Assembly: GCA_973895155.1 (NCBI GenBank)
Contig: OZ316898.1
Coordinates: 12,772,001-12,836,000 of the forward strand
Reading direction: 5' to 3'
Length of the DNA: 64,000 bases
Source: Marsupella aquatica
Lineage: Eukaryota; Marchantiophyta
Each line of letters begins with the position of its first letter. Position 1 is the first letter of the stretch. The translations under genes and the position numbers were made by a program. The notes under the pieces are model-generated. The model did not search any database and was not told the origin of the DNA. It saw only the letters and a list, made by a program, of their open reading frames with translations. Shown here piece after piece: positions 26,201 through 41,560 of the stretch.

Positions 26201-28561
26201 TCCCGTGCCAGTTGTATAGAGAAGCTCATAGAGATGCCCATCTCGTCCTCCTAAGAAGATTCGACCCTTCTCAGTGGTCGTAATGCAAGTTATTGGAACA
26301 CCATCGGTGGCAATGGTGTATTGTGGCAAAATCTGCAATGAAATTTCTGCAAATGGATCCCCGCCGTCACTGCTTGCACTGCAACAAACCCCAAGTAGGA
26401 CAAGCTGCCCACATGTTGGTCACCATGTGGGTTGATTAATAGCGACTTCATTTTCAATCAAGATCTACTCAGAAGTGATTTCATTTGTGAAAACAAAAAA
26501 GGCCCTTGGTTTGTTGAGGAAGATCGACTGGTCTGGACCACGCCCTGCTTAACTCTCGCTTCCAGAATGGCTGCTGTATGAGGGAGTGCCATTCAATCCA
26601 AAAGGCACAGCCAACTCTAGACATCCAAAATTTTCCAATTCTGCTAATGGTTTGTTAATCTATTATATGCCTTTCCGTTTCAATGCATCCTTTTGGGGGA
26701 GAAATACCACTAATTTGTACTCTCGCTTCATACCTTGGTATTAATGTTCTCTAGCAATGCCCATTAATAAGAGAACACTGGCAACTAATCAGTCTTAATC
26801 GTATTTCATTGTCATACCTCAACAGGATTTGCAAGAACCACCAGATATTGGATTGCTTCCACGAAGACTCCCGGTCTTGCTTTTGCCAGGCCGACAGCAC
26901 ATATCACTTGATCATCCCCACAATACTCAGGGCACTGTCCATCCCTAAGGAAGCAGCGTGGCAAATCTTAGCATCCAAGATAACCATAAACACTAAAAAA
27001 ATGCCTAACCTCCGCTCCTCCGCACAACAATAATAACAACAGGTGGATCACAGTGCCAGCACAAGATTATTCGACAGACTTATTCTAGAGGTATGCGTCG
27101 ACTTCTCCCACATCCTTGAATCAAGGTAGATAAGTACCATTTATCAAATCGCCAAAGAAAGAGAGTGTCGTCGACTGTTGCCCACGCCCTCCTTATGGAC
27201 GGAAACATCCCACACAGAGCAGTACCTTGGCCTCCAGCCAAATTGTACCTCTCAATCAAGACAGGAGGAAGTTCTCTTGAATTCACGACATCAACGACGG
27301 GTGGCCACTGCAACATTTCGAGCGACACAGGAAAAATGACGCATTCAGTACAGTTAAGACTTGTGACAAGGATAGGCTTCCACAGAAGGAACCCTGCAAT
27401 ACATGGTAAAAATTAATTTGCTAGAATTTCACGAGAAGGTGAGCGTAACTTCTCTTCCACAGTATATTAGTCTGGGCACAAATTCACCACAAGAAATCCC
27501 CCGACTATACCGAGCTTTCAAACCTAAAGAACACGGCTCACGGAAGAAGGAACCGTTATATACAGGGTACCTGTGCTTGAACTAAGATACATTTAGGGGG
27601 ATACGTGAAAGGTGTAGAACATCGATCTCACAGTCAACTAAAAATTCCGCAGCAGCCTTCATGCATTGAGGCTCGCTGTTCAGACAGAATGGACCAATGA
27701 CTACCATCCAACCTCCGTTATTCAAACACGTATTCTTCTTTCAATAAGGCTGCGGGCTCCTGACGGTAGCCGAATAGAAACCCCGACATACCTTGCCGTT
27801 TTGAAAGTGCCCGTATGCTCGTTGGGGCACTTGCATTGGTGGCATAGGAAAGGCGAAGGAAGTTAGCATAGGTTGATGTAAACAAAATGCATTGGCCATC
27901 ACACACTACAGAGGAAACCTAAGACATCTCCAAGTTCATTTGAATCTGATTTTAAGCAGCCACGGATCTCCGCTAGGCCAAGTTGTCGCAAATGACGTGA
28001 GTCATTCAGAGAAAGATGAGACTTAAAACGTTGGCTTTTTCAAAGAATTCAGCTTGATGATAGTAAAATTTCCCTGTTGCTTCTCAACTCAACAGAATTT
28101 TTTGACAACTGACGTCGTGGGATACAGGCCAGCTCTAACCACGTAGCATTTGATTCACGAGCCAAAAATGTGAACATCTTATTACGGCTGCAATTGGGTC
28201 CGATAGGAGCTAAAGGTTGCGGAGGTCCCCAACAGTCCCAGCATAAGGAGGACCTCCCACCACCACTCTAGCGTAATCGGCCTTTTGCGAGCTATATCCC
28301 AGAAGAGGATTTAATGAGATGGGGAATCCTAAAGTCCCAGAGCTGGAAACGCTGAAGCCTACTAGGAGGGTAGGCTGACTGACTTACTTCTTTGTTAGGA
28401 GACGAGTAAGGATTGGTTGCGAAGCGTGCATTATCCAGAGTATCGCTCAGGTCGCTAGAAGCAAAACGGGAATCTCTTGCGATGGAATCACCGACCAGCC
28501 GACCGGCTGCCTCAATGTCCGCAACCACGGCCTCCTCCTCCATATTCATTTCGTCCTCCAC
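20245..28561 (-). CDS. NUP155: nucleoporin NUP155
   Basis: NUP155 is a large scaffold nucleoporin of the nuclear pore inner ring. Thirteen exons join in frame on the minus strand: 28388-28561, 27138-27307, 26818-26944, 26142-26404, 24048-25749, 23332-23544, 22850-23097, 22342-22762, 21942-22153, 21413-21785, 20967-21185, 20493-20821 and 20245-20341. They give 1,515 residues, close to Arabidopsis NUP155. Residues 1-500 form the beta-propeller region, with ELPPVLIERYN, GTALCGMFP, RRAWATVDD, GRIFLGGRDGHLYELLYTTG and DGRRIYLST. The C-terminal alpha-solenoid includes SELLAMEVRGIECIRRLLRR (spanning the fifth and sixth exons), TFHQLVCS, GRGTVDDISIKLREGCPS, GGPDLVPF-like AGPDLVPF, LLEGKLAVLRFQ and the terminal YMTEVRRLA. 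No internal stops or frame breaks. Introns are about 70-1,080 bp. The gene is convergent with the F-box gene. Confidence 0.96.
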
Positions 28562-29216
28562 CAGTCCCCCGCTCCGGTGGTCCGGCTAGACGCTCCCTCG
28601 CTGCTGCCTCACGGATAATCACAAAACGAAATGTGTCTGAACCGGAGGATTGGCATGATCAGTGACGAAATCTCCAAGGAAGAAATAATTTCTTTCCTTC
28701 AACAATTGGCCCCATCCTCCGCCTGCCAAGAACAAGAAGAGCCACCCTTGAGCTCTCGTCCCAGGTACACGTACATGCATTCCACCAAATCACACACGCT
28801 CCGTAGACTTCTCGCGTGATAAACATCCCACATTGCTCCCGGCGCACTCGATAAACGGACAATCCAGCTCCAATGTAGTCACCCTGCCAAACCCTAAACC
28901 TCCACACAACCGGTTCACGCACTTCTACTGTACAGAAAATTCCATAGTTTCGTTCAATCGCTCTCACTCTGACTCTGATCTCCGTCTCAGTTTCAGCTGC
29001 GTGAATGCACAACAAACAATGCGCCTCCTTCCTTCTCAAGCCTGCCCGCGTCGAGAGCACGATCCCACATTCCCACGGCGAGCACGCTGCAACGGGACGA
29101 TATCTCACCTCCTCTTTGATGTCTGTTCCTTGATTCCAATTAGTGAACGACCATGGGAATACTACTGTACACACTGGGACCGAGAACGTAAACTCTCTGG
29201 CTATGGGGCTACGGTT
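28562..29216 (-). promoter_or_regulatory. upstream region of NUP155
   Basis: This is the leader and probable promoter of NUP155, with no TATA box I can defend. A 171-codon minus-strand frame (28659-29174) crosses it but has no recognised domain and starts without a clear ATG, so I treat it as chance. Confidence 0.3.
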
Positions 29217-29393
29217 GAAAGATATATTTGAATAATTGATGGACCCCTAAATTTCGCTACGGTCGAAAGATATATTTGAATAATTGATGGACCCCTAGAT
29301 TTCGCTACGGTCGAAAGATATATTTGAATAATTGATGGACCCCTAAACTTCGAAAGATATACTTGAATACTTGATGGACCCCTAAATTGAAAT
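29217..29393. repeat. 48-bp tandem repeat, about 3.7 copies
   Basis: Units start gaaagatatatttgaa at 29217, 29265 and 29313, with a shortened fourth at 29352. Each contains attgatggacccctaaattt. The unit recurs in decayed form up to about 29410. Confidence 0.9.
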
Positions 29394-29410
29394 GTCTTAT
29401 TTGATAGACC

Positions 29411-30289
29411 CCATGAATTTTTTGGTACATTGATTTGAGATCTATCAACCATCTTGATCACTTATGGGTCCATCAAGAAACACTTTGCATTTTGGGGGTC
29501 AATGAAGGATCTCTCTAGGCTATGGCCAACCCGCCAAGGGATTAGCTTGGAACAAACTTGGAGTGGTCAATTGGCCAGGGAGGGGATTACTCTAGACCCC
29601 AGAGGGTTGGTAAACCCGATTAATGTAGAACTGAGAGGCCCCAGGTTGGTAAACCCTTTTTGAATATTTTTTCCTTTGTATGTGTGTACCAGGTTACCAG
29701 GCATTACCCCCGGGTGAAGCCACGGAACCCCTGGGCTAGCTTGGCCTGGGGATTCTGAAATTTGAATGAAAAATAGAATAAAAAGCAAGTGGCAGAGAGT
29801 AACGGATCAGACTTTTTCTATGTAGAATTGAACTGAATATTGTGTAACAATTTACTCAGGCTTTATGCTCGGTAAGTCATGTCCACTTGGGGATAATGAT
29901 TGACTGTAATCCTTGAGAGCTCCCCTCGTGCTCAGAGCTCTCAGGGATTACAGCCCATTATCCCCTCTTGGGGATGGGTTACCGTACACAATACCCTCCC
30001 ACAAACAAGGGGCTTGGAGAGTATGTAATGTATGGGTGGGGTGCACTGATGGGAGTATGGGTTTCTCCTGGGCCCCTGGCTGGCCCGCTTTGGGGCCCTG
30101 GTTTAACCCTCTCTCCATCCTGGTGTGGGTACCTGTTGTATCCCTAGGTGTTGTCCCCTTGTAGCTACCCTACATAAAATCGCATGCTTCTGAGAAGGAT
30201 GTCTATTCTCTGTTAAATGGGTTTAGGGTTATGCCTTTAGTTAGAGCTGGGGTCTAGTAGCTTTTGATATATTTCTGTTTATTAGTTAA
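29411..30289. other. intergenic, no gene seen
   Basis: Repetitive-looking DNA with short inverted segments (for example gagagctcccctc / gagctctcaggga near 29916-29950). No coding evidence. Confidence 0.35.
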
Positions 30290-31170
30290 ATTTTCACTAG
30301 CCTGAATGTGAGTGACTTTGTAATTCTACCAGCCCAAATATGAGGGAGTGAGAAAGTATGGGAATCCCTCCTTATCAGTCTTACTTTGTATGTTTCTAGC
30401 CCAAATATGTGTGACTTTGTATTTTTACCAACCCAAATATGAGGAACAGAGAACCTAGGCCCTCCCTATGAGTCTTACTTGTATTTTCACTAGCCTGAAT
30501 ATGAGGGACCTTGTATTTTTACTAGGCCAAGTACGAGGGACAGATAACCTAACCCCTCCTTTTGATTCCTTTCTCTCTATTTTCACTAGCCCAAATATGC
30601 CTGACTAGGGGACCAAGTAACAGAAACCCTCCTTGTGAGTCTACTTTGCATTTTCATAAGCCCAAATACTCCTGAATGTGAGGGACTGAGTAAGGTAACC
30701 CCTCGTTATGAGTCAATTTGTATTTTCACTAGGCCCAAACACTCCTGAATATGAGGAATTTAGAACATTAACCATCCTGGCTTGTGAGTCTTCCTTTATT
30801 TTCACTAGCCCAAATACGAGGGATTGAGTACCATTAACCCTCCTTGTGAGTCTTATTTTGTACTTTCACTAGCCCAAATATGCCTGAATACAAGTGACTG
30901 AGTGAGTAACCTGAACCCTCCTTATGAATCTTTCTTTCCTTTGTATTTTCACTAGTGCAAATACAAGGGATTGAGTAACACTCACCCTCCTTATGAGTCT
31001 TACTTTGTATTTTTAATCCTGAATACAAGGGACTGAATAATGTAAACCCTCCTTGTGAGTCATTCTTTGTATTTTCACTAGTGCAAATGTGAGGGACTGA
31101 GACAATTAAGCTGAGAAAATTAAACCCACACTAGCCTGAATATGAGGGACTAAGTAACTTCAAGACGACT
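30290..31170. repeat. degenerate minisatellite, about 60-75 bp units
   Basis: At least ten units follow the pattern ttttcactagcccaaatatg, agggactgag, taacc, ctccttatgagtcttac, ttgtat. Spacing varies by insertion and deletion. The pattern creates open minus-strand frames with a repeated THKEG-like peptide; I regard these as products of the repeat, not a gene. Confidence 0.85.
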
Positions 31171-34100
31171 GAGTTTTGCATTTTCTGTTTTCCTTGAGGG
31201 CTTTGGAGACCATAATTCTCCTCCAGGATGTTATGGTCATAGCTAGTGTACCACCCCCTTCCATGCCCCAAAATTGTACACCTTCATTGTAAATCTTCAT
31301 TGTATATTCAGCAAAGGTGATAGGTCATAACACGCTTGTCACCATTTTCCCGGGGATTGACTGATTTAAATCTGTGGTACTGCCATGGATCACTGATGCA
31401 ATTCCTCCCAAACATATCGAATCCAATATTCACTTGTTGGGTTTACAGTTAGTAACCCATCCCCTCTTCAAGGGTTATAGCCTGCAACCCGCTTAACCTG
31501 AACCGCCCTTGAACATTGCAGCCCATAACCTCCTTGAGGGTGTGTGCTACCCTACACCAAATCAAGATTTGCATCCCCAACCCATGCAGAGCTTCAACCC
31601 TCCATGTTGTTTCTCTATGACTGTTTATCTTTTTTCCAAGCAATGTCTAGGTGGAAATCTGTGATTCGTTAGAACAAAGACACAAAATGTGCAAGACACG
31701 AGAGCGTACACCCGAGCGTACACGAGAGAGCTAGGAAAAGCAGTATTCAGTATTCTGCAGATGAACTGCAACTCCCCCAAAGGGAAAAGATAAAGGGCAC
31801 AATCAACCCCGCAAACAGGAGACCCCGAGCCAGGGCGCGGCAGAGAACTCAAACCAAAACAAAGCACGTCGCCCTTGCTTCACATTGTGGCAAGTGCCCT
31901 GGGCCCTCAGCTTACAAAATAACGAAACATACGTGTCCGATGGGTATTAAATATCAAATCCGCAAATAATATTATAACACCGTTCTAAGCAACAAGGTCC
32001 TTGTTTATATTTGCAACTGATTAGAAGAGGTGAAGGGTTTTTTAAAATGTGTCCCAAAGTTAATGAACTGAAGGGCCATGGTAATACCTAATGACATGTG
32101 TCACTTGTTCATTGGACCACGTGTCATCACACCAGTGGATTAGGGGGTTCTAATTTCAAGAAGGACAATAGTGAAGCCCAATGGGTTTGTGTTGAGTGTG
32201 GTGATGCCAGTATTCGTAATATTTGCTCTCAGTTTTCAGAAGTGGATGCTCCCATCCCATATGTATGGAGCAACATTAAGAATCTGTGGCCTAGTAAGAT
32301 GTCTAGCACTTTACAGACAAGAGTAGTGGACAACTTCTTTGGCTTGTTAAGTGCAATGTCACCTCTAATGTCTTGTAGTGAGATTTCGTTGGAATCTTCT
32401 CGAGAACTTTGATATGTAGTCCCGTAAGTAGTTTAAATGAGATGTTTGTGTTGCTAAAGTCCCAATGACTTTCACACATTGCCAAATATTATATGGAAAT
32501 ATGTTTGTTTAGTATACTTGCCACTTAATGGTACATTAAATAAAATGTGCATTCATGATTGAATCTCTTTGCAAAAGTTTTTTTTAATAGCAAATGAAGG
32601 GTGTTTTAAATCCCCAAATCTATCTGATTATAATAACATAGGTAAGTTTTATATAGGACTGAAAATTCTTTTTAGAACGAATAAGATACATTTTAATGTT
32701 CTTCCAAAATATAACAAGGGGTACCTAGGGGGCCTTCAGTCACAGGTATGTCTCATTACATTTCCCTTAGTGAGGGCCCAGGGGGCAAGTGGCAAGTGGC
32801 AAGTGATGGAGTGCGAACTGCAGGCTAAAGTGAAAACGTAACAAGCTAAAGAACTGCAGTAAAACTAAAACCACAACAGCCTACATCTAGACGGAGAACG
32901 ACGAGAGGAACCCCCTGAGGAACCAGACATCAGATCTGGTCGAGCACAGAAGAGAACAGGGCATTCCCTGTCACAAAATCCTAAGGGCTTTGGTGTGTTG
33001 TAAACCTGGGTCTTAGCAAGGCCTCCCGTCAACAATCCCAAGCAGGGCTGCAAGTGCCAATGATTGTGTCTGCTAGGAAACTCAATCATGTGTTGACAGG
33101 CCATTGTTGATGTGTGGAGTCGCAGTTGAGAAGAAGATTGTTCAACTTCAATGCCACGGCTACTATAGTACACTTAGGAGCTCTTTCCATTCATCTCCTA
33201 CCCTCGTTGAGATAACCAGGGTTAGGGCGGCAAAGAGGGGCAATTGGAAAGAGAATCTTAGAGCATTGATTTCCATTTACTCCTTCTCACCCCTTCACCT
33301 TGTTCTTGCAAACAAAGATGGCAGGGAGGAAATGTTCAATTCCTTGAGTGGTACACTTTCCCTCTCTACCTCCCCTTTGCCACCAAGGAACAAGGTAAGC
33401 CTTGGACTATATGCTCCCACCTTACTACTCCAATGGGTTAGATGTTGTTCCCTCTGTTGTTCCGTGCCACCAAGCTGTACAAAAACTCCGTAATTTGAAA
33501 ATGGAAGAATACAAAATTTAGAATACAAAACCCAAATGGAGATAGGGGGTTTGTCTTGCCCATCCCCATGGACTGCATAAAGTTGAAAGGCAGTTGAAAG
33601 AAAAAGTGCCTTGTTGCTTTTTGATCTAGTATAGCATGTTCATCCTAATACATGCCTACTTTGACTTATCCAAATTAATCCGTGGACCCCATGTTCATCC
33701 AAGGAATGTGTGTTTGATTAAGTGAATTCAATTTTCAGCAAGGCGGTAACCAACGGTTTTGAGTCTCCCGATGGTGTTGGTGTGTGCTCGTACAAAAAAA
33801 ATGCTCAAAAGATAGAGATTTATCAAACGGAAGGTTGAATGTGGAGGAATTGAGTTTTTTTACAGGTTTTGCTCACACATTGGAGAAATCATCTTTCAAC
33901 CATTCTTGATTGATTGTTTGTGATTTACATTGAGCATTACTGCCACAAGACAGACTGGAGTACAACACTCAGCTGTTTGCGAAAAAGCGCTTGTCAATTC
34001 GGTGGGAAGAACACACAATACGAACGAGCCATCACTTCACACAAAGGATTTGTAGTTATTTTTATTTAAGAAAGCTATGGTGTGAGGGAAAGACCAACAA

Positions 34101-34300
34101 TTGTTTCTTTGACATAAAGGCTACATTTGGCGTCAACCTGTGTTCAGAGTGAGCTTTAGTTGAAGACTATCTAAGAGATGCAAAAAATTCAAGCCGGGAA
34201 GCAAGCATTGTGGACAAGCGATGACGACGTAATCAAAGAAATCAATTTGTAGCGGCTAAGTTTGTGACAATGACGAGATTGTGATATCTCTTAATCGAGA
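31171..34300. other. intergenic, no gene seen
   Basis: No recognised gene. A frame at 32098-32412 contains a two-cysteine patch (VCVECGDAS) but no known domain or neighbouring exon. Frames at 33104-33528 overlap on both strands. Confidence 0.35.
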
Positions 34301-34775
34301 AAAGGTTTCCAATGAGCCTCACATTGACACATTTTGTCAAGTTCCATATGAGTTTTTGAATTTCTTTGCCTTTCCAATGAGTGTGAGTATAAGAAATTTT
34401 GATCATGAGTTCATGAATTTTTTTAGCTTTCCAACATTGAATCCAACATTGATAAATTTCATGTCAAATTTTGTCACGGTACTAAAGAGATCAGGAGGTT
34501 TTCAGTCTCTTTAGCTTTCTAATGTGTGACATTGAGATTATTTGTCAAAAAATAGAGAGATCATGTAGCTTGCCAATGAACCTAACATTGATAGATTTTG
34601 TCAAGTACTAAGGAGATGATGAGTTTTTAATTTTACTCTAGCTTTCCAATGAGTGTGACATTGAGAGATTTTATCAAGACATTACTAAAGAGGTCACGAG
34701 TTTTTAAATCTTTATCTTGAGTTTTCCAATGAATCAAACATTGGCAGATTTTATCAAGTACTAACGAGATTTATT
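34301..34775. repeat. degenerate tandem repeat, about 75-110 bp units
   Basis: The pattern ttagctttccaatgagtgtg, acattgagagattttgtcaa, gtactaa, gagatcatgagttttt recurs about five to six times with heavy decay. No coding sense. Confidence 0.75.
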
Positions 34776-34977
34776 ATTTAATTTTACAATGTGAAGCCAA
34801 AGGGGTTTTAACTATGTACATTTCTATCCATTGGTTTTTTCAAACTTGCAAACAATTAAAAAATACAAACATTTTGATATAAAACACTGATATATCTTTG
34901 ACAAACATCAAAATAGTAACTTTGTTTTACTAAATGACATCTGTTCCTTTGTATTTTGGTTTTTCTTACGTTTAATA

Positions 34978-35143
34978 TTTACGGCATGGCGCCCAAAAAA
35001 TTATGTTGCTTCTGTCACAAACAAGAATGTGCACGTTTGTTTTTGTTAAAAGTAGGATCATTCCTGTTTGTGGCTGGTTGTGGTGATGTGGTGCAACCTC
35101 ATGGCAGAGAATTTGCAAGAGACCCCTAATGGGGGTCCGTAAA
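34978..35143. mobile_element. MITE-like element, copy 1 (166 bp)
   Basis: It starts tttacggcatggcg and ends ggggtccgtaaa, so the outer 7 bases (tttacgg/ccgtaaa) are inverted repeats. The copy at 45069-45234 has the same ends and the same length, with a diverged middle. No coding capacity. A target duplication is not evident, so the superfamily is not assigned. Confidence 0.65.
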
Positions 35144-37018
35144 GAATTCAAACAATCATTATAAGAGTTCATGTGTGGAGAAATTTGAATTTGACTAGTT
35201 TATGAAACACAAGTATTGAGAGAATGAGTATAAGAAAGTTAATAACAAAATGCACACCTTTTTGAAAGTGAGAAAAATACAGTACTTTATGGGTAAGACA
35301 AGTTAGAAAAGTGCATTAATTTGAAAGTACTAATCAATAGGGCATGTCAAAGCGCAACTGTAACTCAATTATGGCTCAAGACATAAAATGTTGTTACAGT
35401 CAGGACAAAATCACTACAGGCTACCAAAATATGTACCCCATAAGGCATAAGGGTGATACCTCCAAAAGAAAAGTCGTAGCACTTTGGTTACGGGCCTGGG
35501 TTACGGGTGAACTTAGTCACGCCCTAATGTACCTGTACAGGTTAGGTACTGTACTTTGTGATTTATTGAGAAGTATAGTAACTTTGTTCTTTTTTAATTT
35601 TCTTTGTATTTGGTGAGGCTCTCTGTTTAGGTGATGCCTATAGATCAATCTTACTTATAAAGCATCAACTACAAGCTTGAGTTGGGGCCTAGGGCTCTAG
35701 AGTGAAGACTCTAGACCGTAACTCCATGGCTCATCATGTGGATGGGAAAACTCATGAATATGATGTATGTCAAATGAGAATCGTGCAAGGTTTTTATCAT
35801 CAGTTCTATTTATATTAAAAATGAGCTCTATGGCCCCACCATAACATATGTGCATAGAAAAAATTATGATAAGTTATGTACGATTATTAAATGATGACAT
35901 GCATGATGATTTTTTATCATTTCATTAACCTTAAAAAAATGTGAATAAGGAATATATTTTGGTGACATTTTTATTGTCCTCCCCGCTATACAAGTTCAAA
36001 GAACGGGTAGTTGGGGCTAGTAAACCATAAACATTGGAAACTTTCTAACCAATAGACATATAAGATTCACTACATCAATAAACAGGATACTAGTTGCTTG
36101 GTTCAAGGGTAGAACCTTCTCATGCAGTAAGGAAAAACGCCCCTTAAAATGATAAATAATATATAGGGAACCTAATAAAAACCAAGGAAATGAAAAAAAA
36201 TTAAAGGGGCTGCCAAAATTGACTAAAATCTAAATAGTACATGGCTAAAGCATAGATTAGACCAGATTAACATAAAAATGCATTGCAAGCAATTTGAATG
36301 AGACAAGATAGCCAAAGAGTGTCCCGCCATATAGCAGCCTCAAAAAATCCTTTACTTTTGAGAAAGATGCCCCAACTAATTTTTCCAAGGGCCCTGATCA
36401 ATTGTAAACTGTTGCTTTTTGGCAGACATGCATTTGTTTGGACAAGTATGGGATCTAGATAATACCAACAAATTCACTGATGCACAGTCTATTATTTGAC
36501 AAAGTTTGATTTTTTCCGAAATCATTTGCCATGCTTTTGATGAGTGCAGAAATGATCAAGTATTATAAATCAATTGCACATGTACGCTTCCCTTTTGAAG
36601 TGGCTTTGAGTTGTTTGGGCCTGATTGGCAAATTACTTAACACTTTGCAAACTACTTTTCACTATCTTAAAGGCGCCCTGACTAGTCTGGGCACGAACAA
36701 CTACTTACATGGGTAAACTAGTTGAAATGGGCTGCAACAGGTCACGAGCCCATTTGCAGGTTCTGTGAAACTGTGAAATGTGCTATCCGAGCATTTTTAG
36801 ATGTTCTGTGTCAGTCCATCCTAGCTTTGGAAGTCCATGTTGGCTCCCCATTCAGAGAAATTTAGGAAAGAGAACCAACAAATTCTTAAAATTTTTACTG
36901 TAGAAGCCAAGAAGGTACAAGAGCTTAAAAGTCCTTATCCATGGATATTTACAAAAGAGTGTTTTTTGAAAAACACCTAACAATACAAATTTCATAAAAG
37001 GTCATGCAACTTGGATGA
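35144..37018. other. intergenic, no gene seen
   Basis: AT-rich DNA without recognised exons, repeats or transposon domains. Confidence 0.35.
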
Positions 37019-37415
37019 TCATGAAGTCACAAGCTGCAGTTCCTGCTTTTGAGGAGGTGGTATTGGATAGTTCAAAGTGGGCCATGTTTGGGAGTTGAAT
37101 TTGAACTTGAGGGGGTGATATTGGGTAGTTTGAATTGGGTAGTGTTCAGGACATGAAGTTGAGCATGAGTTACAAGCTGCAGTTCCTGCTTTTGAGGAGG
37201 TGGTCTTGGATAGTTCAAATTGGGTCATCTTGGATAGTTCAAATTGAATCGAGTTCAGATGAAGTTGAGCATGAAGTCACAAGCTGTTGTTCCTGCTTTT
37301 GAAGAGGTGGTATTGGATAATTTGAATTGGGTAGTATTTAGGACATGAAGTTGAGCATTAAGTCACAAGCTGCGGTTCCCACTTCTGAGGATACGGTATT
37401 GAATAGTTCAGATAG
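37019..37415 (+). repeat. four copies of a peptide-coding repeat
   Basis: Copies near 37022, 37166, 37272 and 37360 share cacaagctgcagttcctgct, tttgaggaggtggtattgga, tagttcaaa. The first reads MKSQAAVPAFEEVVLDSS in frame before a stop. The third and fourth keep most of the same peptide; the second is shifted. Spacing is 88-144 bp. This may be a duplicated exon fragment or a satellite that happens to be open. I do not recognise the peptide. Confidence 0.7.
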
Positions 37416-38104
37416 GACTCTGTTGAGCAATGATTTCCACTCGCACACCGTTCACGCTCTCCTTCAGGGGGTGATTTCTGACCCCATGCTCAGGTACACC
37501 CTTTCCAACATTCTCTTAGATGCACCTTAGAATTTTGAGACCTGTCAGACATGAAAGAATTTGTATGTCTCGTGTGACTTTTCTAGCAAAACTTCGGCTT
37601 ACCATCAGAGTCGCTCATATTTAAGGCAAAGTTGAGTCCATTTGCTGAGTAACGAAGAATGAATCAATTTTAGAGCACAAAAAATAAATTTCTTTTAAAG
37701 CGCTCAAAAATAAATGCTTTGATTTGAAACTGACCGTCAGCTTTCCGATTTGATTTAGGGGGCCACTTGGAGTCCCCCTCCCAAAGTTCTTTTATTCTTG
37801 GCATACAAATCAAGATGGCAATTGCCTTGATGAATGTTTTGAATGATAAGAGAATGCTGGGACCATAAGTCCACAATGATATCTAAACCAGTGAGCTCTT
37901 GTTTGGCTGCTGTAAGCCGTGAATTGATCTGCTCACTGATACAGCAGCCCTCGGTTTGCTTTTAGACCTTTTGCAATTCTCTCCTCAAGAAAGTTCGATG
38001 GGAGCATTCAGGCTTGAATTGCAGGAATGACATTTGCACAAGAGCATTGCAGCACTATTCACATTGTTGATCCCTCCGATATGTTTAGCACGAGGATTCT
38101 GCTG
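37416..38104. other. intergenic / 3' flank of AMMECR1
   Basis: No separate gene seen. It presumably includes the 3' untranslated region of the minus-strand AMMECR1 gene. Confidence 0.35.
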
Positions 38105-40691
<2,587 letters not shown>

Positions 40692-41560
40692 CCTGTCACA
40701 CTCTGCTATTCGGAAAAATTATCGCCCCCCGTCGAGAGCAGAGCAGCCGACACGAAGTAGCACAGCGTCAGTGAAGGCCCCCTTTGCCGAAAGAAAGCTA
40801 GAGCGAGAGACAGACAGACAGCCGAGGGTAGGGCAGAGCAAGGAAGGGAGGCCTGTCCGCCGGTCAGGAAAGCATTATGAATGTGCAATGAACTTGGCTG
40901 GCTGGCTGGCTGGCTGGCTGGCAACCACGAAAGAACGACGAAGACTAAGATCAGAAAAAGGGAAAACAATAGGCCCTTCAAAACCCACAAGTCCCGTTCT
41001 CTTTCTCTCCCTCGCTCCCTGTGTCCCTAGTCACAGCATCGAGCCTTCTCTCTCAAGACCTCAAGAACCAACCAACCAACCAACGACACACTCCGATCAA
41101 TTGCTCCCCTCTCCGTCTCGCACCATCTGCTCTATCTCTCTCTCCGTAATCACAGCATCGTTTCTGACGACCTCGCGTGAGGGGCAGAGAGAGAACGGGG
41201 GGGCTCGCGCACCGAGAGAGAGAGAGGAGTGGCGTGCAAGAAAGTTATGAACCCATGTCAGACGAGAATCAATCAATCCGCAATCACCCAAGCTGCTCCC
41301 AGGAAGGAAGGCATGGAATAATAATAATGACTAGGTACGAGGCCAGGAGAATGAAGAAGAGAGAGCTAGAGAGGGAGGGAGGGAGGGAGGAGAGGGACGA
41401 CAACCGAAGACCGGAGTGGAGCTCGAGTGCTGCTAGAGTGGTGATGGTGGTCGTGTGTAACCAGCAATCACCTTGCCGTATGAGCAAGAGCAGAAGGAGA
41501 AGAAGGAGAAGAAGAAGTGGGTGGCGTGCGCCAAGATTCTTGCTGCTTCCGAGAGGAAAA
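40692..41560 (-). promoter_or_regulatory. upstream region of AMMECR1, microsatellite-rich
   Basis: Probable leader and promoter. It contains (ggct)n at 40895-40921, (aacc)n near 41067-41082, gagagaga tracts at 41185-41230 and gaaggagaa tracts at 41488-41518. On the coding (minus) strand these read as CT-rich, which is common in plant leaders. No TATA box assigned. Confidence 0.35.

Noticed and set aside
28659-29174. 171-codon minus-strand frame upstream of NUP155
   Set aside because: No recognisable domain, an unusual Trp/Cys/Arg-rich composition and no clear ATG. It lies in the presumed leader and overlaps another frame on the opposite strand.
30834-31028. repeat peptide frame (THKEG units)
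   Set aside because: It is the reading of a DNA minisatellite, not an independent gene.
32098-32412. 104-residue frame with a CxxC patch
   Set aside because: Only one CxxC pair, no further zinc ligands in a recognisable spacing.
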